From contig JAACJK010000163.1 of NCBI GenBank assembly GCA_013368325.1, forward strand, positions 2,728,001 through 2,792,000: DNA of 64,000 bases, read 5' to 3'. Both the position numbers and the translations under genes were made by a program. Positions within the stretch are counted from its first letter, which is position 1. The number at the start of each line of letters is the position of its first letter. A model generated the notes under the pieces. That model made no database searches, had not been told where the DNA came from, and saw only the letters and a list, made by a program, of their open reading frames with translations. The DNA comes from Ephemerocybe angulata (taxonomy: Eukaryota > Basidiomycota > Agaricomycetes > Agaricales > Psathyrellaceae). Of this stretch, positions 57,190 through 64,000 are shown one piece after another.

Positions 57190-59494
57190 CTAACTCTGCC
57201 TCCTTGTGGATTCGACATATAATGGCCCTCTAAACAAAGTCAGCCGATCCGTCAATCCCGCCTCCCATTCCTCTGCCTTGAATCCATCACTAAACCTCAT
57301 TTCGAACTTCTTGACGAGCAAGGCCACTACATATCTGAGTTCCATCATTGCCAAAGGCTTCCCTACACACCCTGTAGGTCCGGTAGCAAATGGGATGAAA
57401 GCATCCCTTTCCGTCACGACTTCTACGCCCATTATATCCGAGCCGTTCGTCTCGCGGTCACTTGCTATCCTTTCCTCGTTCAAGGGTAAGAGCGAGCCGC
57501 GCTGCAGCCATCGGTCAGGCCAAAAAGAGTCGGGGTTGGGGGAGAAATATCTTGGATCTCGATGGATGGCATAAGGGGGCACTTGTATGTTCGTTCCTTC
57601 TGGAATAAACCTGACATTAAGGGCAGTTAGCAAAAGGAGGGTCTTGGGGGGTTAATGCGTTTGGTTGGCTTCGTCTGACTTACAAGGATCCCAGCATCTT
57701 ACCCCCACTTCCCCTCATCGGCGCCCGTTGGATCGATGTGGGCACTGGTGGTTGCATCCGGAGTGCTTCGTTTCTAGCCCAGAGAGTGCGGTTTAAGCGC
57801 ACAAAATTCTCCCAGCCGCCCACAAAATCAAGGTACCAGCAGGATGAGGGACTCACATGACAGCATCGAGATAGGGGAGGTGAGCAAGCCGATCCGGAGA
57901 AGGGATTTCGTCGCCTTCACAAGAATCGTCAATATCTCCTTGCAATCGCTTGTAGGTCCCGGGATTGCGGAGTAGGTAGTAAAATGTTGAGGAAAGTGCG
58001 GATGATGTAGTATCAGAGCCAGCCAGGATAGTCAGCACGGCGTTGGATATGATGAATGGAAGTGGGTTGGACGTAGAGTCTGGGTCGGCGGCCTGGAGCT
58101 ACACCAAATTTAAACAGGTCAATTTGCTGCCAGTGTGAGGTATGGGAATTAGTGGATTTATCGTACCAAGTGGTAAAAGAGGTCTTTCTTCAGTGTCGTA
58201 TTCGCGGCTCGTCTCCTTGCTTGTTCCACGGCGAAGTCGCCGAACTTGCGAAGGGTGCCGCCGACGAACGGCGTTGCTCGCGCGAGTTTTGCAAGCCAAG
58301 GGACGTGCTGCAGAATCGTTGGAAGCCTATCGAACGTCGGTCGTGCCTCTGAAGACGAACCGTAGCAGATGGGCTTACCACTGTGCAGCAGCCATATTTT
58401 TGACGAACCCGTGCAGATCGCCAATAGCCAATAATGAAAAATCACTTGAAAAACTTCGCTCCAAGTTAGTCATCATATTAAGTAGGGTTTTGAGAGGAAG
58501 GAACGCTCACGCGATATCTCCCATGAAATCGAACCTGTCAAAAGGTCAGAATCTGTCAGAATCCATTGGCCAAGTCATCGCATTGTTGCGATCCGACTCA
58601 CGCGAAAAAGGTCATCCACTCGGTCAAATCTATTCGGTCAGTCCCTCCTTCACTCGATTCGCATCTCTGCTCTAGTTTTGTTTGTAAGAAATTCGCCCTC
58701 GCAAGAAGCATTTCCTGGTAATCCTTGAGCGGCCCAGTACCAAAAGCCTTGTTCCATGGCCCCCGGAGGGCAGAGTGTCTTTGCAAATCGCGGACGCCAA
58801 TGAGCGAGTTGTTGACATTATAGTTCTTCGAAGGCAACAATCTGCGGCCTTCCCACACTATAGCTTTGAGTCAGTGACCTGGTTGCGCAGAGCATGCACT
58901 GAATGAAAATGAGGCCACGTACGAGGTCCTTTCGGCATGCCCTTGGGACCGAGGATGAACGGGATCATATCCTTTTCAATGATGGAGAGCTCATTGGGGC
59001 CTGAGCAAATAAAGGAGGAATGAGCGTCATAATGAAGTAGTGGAGCATCGAAGTACTACCTATGCGAACGATATGCCCGTACCGATCATGCAGAGCCTTT
59101 AGCTTGATGTGGTACCTGCCCTGGGCACCATACCAGGCAGCTGAGAACTTAGTGATGCGCCAGAGCGGAGGGCCAGGATACTTTGCCAGTGGGTGCAGCG
59201 GAGACAGGCGGTATAGTATAATTGAGGTGAACAGCGAGCAGAGAAACACCACCGAGGCCAAGAAAAAGCAGTGGGAGAAAGAAGTGAAGTCTGAGCTCAG
59301 TAGGTAAGCTGGTAGAATGGGAAGTAGCGAGACCACGCCTAATACCGCCCAGTATTTCTCCGGCTCGTATCTTTGGCAATACAGATGCAGGCCCTGGCGA
59401 TATGCATGAATACGGAGGATACCAAGAGCGCAGGAAGACTTACAATGCCCGCAAGGAAATCGAGCAAGAGAGCTTGCTGCACTGAGAATGTCAT
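57190..59494 (-). CDS. Cytochrome P450 monooxygenase
   Basis: Exons (minus): 59494..59444, 59393..59060, 59000..58923, 58857..58602, 58534..58511, 58453..58379, 58326..58167, 58098..57857, 57773..57684, 57610..57190 (576 aa). Haem-thiolate oxygenase anchored to the ER by N-terminal hydrophobic helices (residues about 30-80). Proline hinge HPLAKYPGPPLWRITK, I-helix AGSDTTSSAL (near 350), K-helix NEALR (ExxR, near 410), PERF-type segment PDRW, and haem loop FATGPTGCVGKPLA with the Cys near 517. All key residues are intact. Intron placement rests on conserved P450 phrases on each side; exon 5 is only 24 nt. It looks like the large basidiomycete families with unknown substrates. No biosynthetic cluster genes are adjacent. 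Confidence 0.92.
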
Positions 59495-60707
59495 TGTATT
59501 AGGTCGGTAAAAGAGTTGAGGATTCTTAAAGTACTTATATGCTCTGGGATGGCAATCTCCATTTTTCTCAGCTCTTGGAATGAGTCTCCGGGAAAATGGG
59601 GCTCATTTGGTGGACACTTACCTTTGACATGCCCAGTTTGCTAATGCTTCCCGCGGCATTTGAGCGGGACCTCGTATGACATGACTTCCTCATGCAATAC
59701 ATTTGCCTCAGGGAACGAAGCCTTGAGGGATCAGGGGTATTCAGAAGGTGCCCACAAGCACACTGTTATGGTACCACCGAGCTTGCCGGCTGCCCTGTTT
59801 GGACGATGCTAAGGTAACACGAGGGCGGTCACCGGGCTACTTTCAACGTGAATGGACATGCGAGGAGAACGCAGTAAGCGGAGGAGAAAAAAGGCGGCGT
59901 TCCGATTCATAGGGGCGATTGGATCGGCACCTAAAATTGAAAAGCCGTCGTGGGCGCTTAGAAGTTAGCACTCATGATCAGGTCACTCAATGACGACTGC
60001 ACCTCCCCCCCGACCGACGTGGTGCCTAAATGCATGCAGCTTATTAGCATTGAAAGAGGTACCTCTTTCCTCCTCTTTCATACAGGGCTAGAGGCCAGCC
60101 GCTTTGGGGGTCTGTTATGGTCACTCCAGTTCCATCATTTAAATTCCCGGAGCACAAGTTTATAGTTTAGAATCTCATATGATATGCTCAGCTCAGCGTA
60201 GTCCAGAGCCTTTCCAGAGCCCATCCTCTTCTGCGCCGAGGGGTGGCAGTGAACGTTTAAACAAAGGAGCAATCGAAATGGATTGCCTGGAATGGTGGGG
60301 TAACTTGACATAGGGGCTAATCCCCAATTTGGCCACCAACCGGAGCAATTACGGGCGCGGTCTGAGTTCCGCCGTGCAAGCCCGGAGCCGCCCAAGGTAG
60401 ACCAGCACTTTCAAGCCAAGAATATGTGCTCGGACTGGAGTGTTTAACCGACATAAGTGCAGTCTACAATCCTTCGATAAAACAGATGATACTGGGAGTG
60501 TATTAACTGAGAAATTTTACGAGTGGACGCCTTGGCAGCACTGCGGATCGAGCTCGGTTCAGACTGCCAGCGCGTCGCGGCAGCTCGTTTCCTTCCATCA
60601 TCCATGTTCATCCCCAGCACAAAGAAAGCTTTCAGAGCATAATAGTCTCTCTTCTCATTCTTTTCTTCTCCTCGTCACTCTACATTCTCCATAATCTCTA
60701 TGGCCCG
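59495..60707. other. Intergenic, 1.2 kb
   Basis: Divergent promoter region for the P450 (minus) and the helicase (plus). It contains copy 2 of the flanking repeat. No gene seen. Confidence 0.45.
59943..60016 (+). repeat. Diverged direct repeat right of P450
   Basis: AGCCGTCGTGGGCGCTTAGAA, then about 30 bases later TGACGACTGCACCTCC and CCGACCG: the second copy of the element at 56826-56897, in the same orientation. Confidence 0.55.
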
Positions 60708-63700
60708 ATGATTCAACAACCGGGCACCAATTACACGCACCGCCAGCCAAATGGCTACACTGGGCCATACAGAGCTCCCACAGGTGCGAGCGCATGGGCG
60801 CCTATCATCGAGCTCTGTCCCGTGGTCTGACTCGTGCCCATGACTAGATCCTGCCAAAAAAGGGCCCGTCTTTCTTCAACAGCAACCTCCAAGCCACCAA
60901 TATCACCAGCAATCGCTTCTGTACGTCCCAACTCCTCGAAATTAGAGTTAGTTCTCATTGAACTGCAGTATGAGTAGGAACCAGCATAATACTCCATACC
61001 AGGCCCCGTACCCTGATCCACAGGGGTGGTACGGTCACGGTTACGCTCCTTCTGGTTACCAGCAAGTCCCAGTGCCATTCCATGTACCGCCGCAGCCACA
61101 CCTCCTCGTCCCGCATGGGCAACTCAGCCCATATCATACCCCCGTAATGCTCAGCCCCTCGAGCCCAAACCACTCAATCATGACTCTATCGCCAATCCAT
61201 TCGCCATACCATGCCCAGGGGCAGTTAAGCCCTGTTCATCCATCGAAATCGTGGGGCAACTACCCACAATCGCCCCCAGGCCTTCCAACTCCTCCTCATC
61301 TCTCCTCGACGTACGCTCCTGGCACTGCTGGTGGAATGCATGTGTACTATGCTACGAACCAAGGCATGCATCCGCCCCCGCAACGGCCACACCTCCCCGC
61401 GCCAAATCCTAGTGGTCAATGGGCGCACAACGACGTCGGGGCCCCAACTACACCCGCCTTGATGTCCACCTCAACGGAGATCCACGAGTCCTGGAAGTCG
61501 AGATTGGCTCCTCTTCCAGGTTTTGTATCGCGTCCCGACCTCTTGCCAGCACGCGGTGCCGCCACTCCTGCCCCTCCGACTCGTGCTATTACGATCAAAG
61601 TTCCTACGGCACCGGGCGACAAGAATAGAGGAAGCGAGGCGAACGACAGAAACAACCCCAAGGAATCCCTCAAGTTAACGCTTCTTCCGACACCAGACTT
61701 GACTGACACGCAGCCTACTATCAGTCCTGGTGGATCCTCAAAGGGCAGAAGCGAGGATGATGTCCCCGTTCTGTCTCCTATCAGCGAGCGAGATGAAGAG
61801 GAAGGCGACGGAGAAGCGGCGGTACGAGGCGAGCAGGTCAGGGAGGCTGAGGCGGTATGTTTCTTTTCATCTATTCGAAGTTCAAACACCAATATCTATA
61901 TCTATCAGGTGGAGGACCCTAGCCTACTTCCTCTCGACTATCAGCTCGACATATACGTGAGTAAATGAACCTCTATCAACCGCGATACCTCTCAAGTCTT
62001 CTTCAGGCAGACCCATTCGTACCTCAATACCTCAAAGACATTCAAACCATGCCCCATAAATTGTCTCCGCTGCCGCCGATGCCTATTTTCCCATCGACAC
62101 CGTACCTCCAGGAATACCTAACGCAGACCCGAGTGGAAAAGGCTCACAAGAAAGCGATGAGTCTTGCTCTCCTCGCTCTTCCCCCTCCACCGCCCCCTCT
62201 CACGCGAAGTTTACCATCGGCGAGGACTCCTTCAACTCCAACAGGACGTCCTGAACAGCTCCCACCCAAGACTCCAAACACGTACCGCGCGCATTTCACT
62301 CATCTTCTGCGGTGGGAGCTTGACGCTCAGGCAACCCAGAAGGAGAACATTATCCTGTGGAAAGCTGGGATCAGGGTTCTGAATTGGGAGGAAGAGACCT
62401 TCGTGCTCTATGTACCCAGCGTTCGAGGAGATACCGAGTTCGGTGGGCGTGTGGCAATTGGGGATCTAGTGCATATGAGAGAAGTCGTGGAGATCAAGGA
62501 GGTTGTGGGAGAAAGGTCTCCCCATCTGGGCAAGGAGTACGCTTCTGGCTATGGAACTGGGATGGCGTTTGAAGGGAGGGTTACTGTTGTGAGGAAGAGG
62601 GAAGGCCTCGTTCGTAAGTGTCCTTACCTGCCCTATCTGACTTAAAGCTTACAATCGACTGCAGACTTGCAGAGTCCAACTCTTAAACAGCACGTTCAGG
62701 CTTACACCGAAGTGAACTATGCAACGGCCACCATCGTAGACGGCCTGCCCGTTTTTACCCCTCAAGACCACCTTCCTTACCTCTTCAACGTGACATTCAT
62801 GCTGAATGCGAGGCCGTTGTGTATCATGGAGCATGCAGTCGCAACAATCTCCGAATTACTTGTGTCTGACGACCAGCAATCCTCGCCTTCGAAGAATGGT
62901 ATCAAGGGGACCACTGCCATCACCAAGAAGAAGACATTGAAGGGCGATCCTACATGCAATATATTGCCAACATCTCCCTTCAATCTAACTCGACAGTGGA
63001 TTTTCCCCGAGGAAGAGCATTTGCGATTGTTCGGCACGGGCGAGCAAATTGCCGACGGTGTCATCAAGACAAAGGAGTGGTACGACCTCGGGCTGAATGA
63101 CGAGCAGAGGGTGTGTATTATGAATTCAACCGCCCGAACATTCGTGTAATGATCGAGCTAATCACTCTCTTTTTTCTTCTTTGCTAGTCGGCCGTGAGGT
63201 CCATCGCGTTGAGCCATTCTCCTGTTCCCTACCTCATCAGCGGGCCGCCGGGCACAGGAAAGACAAGGTACGTTGCGTTCGTCTCCTTCATAATATCGGG
63301 CAACTGACGAGGTAATGGTGTATAGGACTGTCGTTGAGACCGTGCTCCAGATCCTTCGGGTCCAGCCAGAGGCGTGTATTCTCCTATGCGCGCCATCCAA
63401 CCCGGCCACCGACACTCTCGTCCAGCGACTTCGAAGCCACCTGAGTCCTACCGAAATGTTTAGGCTGAATGATCGAAATAGGACTTTTGCGGAAGTACCC
63501 GACGAAATTCGGCAGTTTACCTGTGAGTCGCATCCAGGATTCGAAGATTGATGATGTATAACTTGGCGATACTAGACGTTGAGAACGATCGATATGCCAT
63601 GCCGCCTTGGAAAACGTTCCTCAAGTACCGCGTCGTCGTCACATCCTGCATGGATGCTGTCAATCTTGTCATTGCACAGTTCAGCAACCTCGGTCTAATG

Positions 63701-64000
63701 GAAATGGAAGATGAAGTCATCAATTCTTTCCACCCCCATCGTGAATTGCAAGCCCCCGTTAAACCACACTGGACTCATCTCATTATCGATGAGGTACGCA
63801 TTGCTTAGTTATGTCACCCTAATCATTTTCTGACCACAAGTCAAGGCTGGCCAAGGCTCTGAACCCGAACTCCTGATACCTATTTCCGTCGTCATCACTC
63901 ATTCGAAATACTATAAAGACTATAATACCCAGGATACCGACATGACCATCCCACAGCTTGTACTTTGTGGTGACCCTAATCAGCGTGAGTTCTATAATCT
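60708..64000 (+). CDS. SF1 RNA helicase, MOV10/SDE3-like (incomplete at right edge)
   Basis: Exons seen: 60708..60783, 60863..60920, 60969..61854, 61909..61956, 62007..62613, 62665..63110, 63188..63267, 63326..63522, 63576..63793, 63846..63984 (about 918 residues, then a GTGAGT donor and the window ends). The first 300 residues are Pro/Tyr/Gln/Ser-rich and disordered. A middle region follows (about 340-690). The helicase core starts near 700: LNDEQRSAVRSI (Q-like), SGPPGTGKTRT (motif I), CAPSNPATDTL (Ia), IIDEAGQGSEPE (motif II) and LCGDPNQ (motif III). DEAG with GSEPE is typical of Upf1-like family members such as MOV10, Armitage and SDE3, linked to RNA silencing. Exon 2 was started at AAAAAG|GG to satisfy both neighbouring phases. 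Motifs IV-VI lie outside. Confidence 0.9.

Overview
The window looks like nuclear DNA of an Agaricomycete (mushroom-forming basidiomycete, probably a wood-decay type close to Polyporales). The evidence is many 45-60 nt GT-AG introns, microexons, a mitochondrial RNA polymerase and cytosolic leucyl-tRNA synthetase of fungal type, a GH28 pectinase, a basidiomycete-style P450, and fungal NACHT/ankyrin genes. Gene models below were spliced by hand; wherever exons are listed, their phases were checked and the frame stays open, unless stated otherwise.

Layout. 0-8 kb: the start of a gene running off the left edge (HMUDK-helical-like), a possible small secreted peptide, cytosolic LeuRS and an unknown nuclear-looking protein. 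8-22 kb: an accessory locus in which two uncharacterised families are amplified and interleaved. One family is three six-exon soluble proteins with a proline-rich linker and a short basic amphipathic tail (10.8-13.0, 13.6-15.7 and 17.7-19.9 kb). The other is three multi-pass membrane proteins (8.2-9.0, 16.5-17.3 and 20.9-21.9 kb). This is my best candidate for an undescribed system. 23-30 kb: secreted or cell-surface genes (GH28, a cupredoxin-like GPI-type protein, and a TTKA-repeat protein). 32-34 kb: a kelch protein. 34-46.5 kb: three NACHT (NLR-like) genes, namely an intact NACHT-ankyrin gene, its tandem paralogue broken by a stop and two frameshifts, and a NACHT gene without ankyrins.

47-54 kb is a mitochondrial block: RPO41, then ATP synthase subunit h and the ATPase inhibitor, arranged head to head about 200 bp apart. 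55-60 kb carries a secreted M43-type metalloprotease and a cytochrome P450 flanked by diverged direct repeats. The right edge holds most of an SF1 (MOV10/SDE3-like) RNA helicase that continues outside the window.

The housekeeping genes need no special explanation. The accessory parts show the pattern of rapidly evolving fungal recognition loci: tandem duplication, decay and low-complexity tails. No tRNA, rRNA, CRISPR or clear transposon was seen.
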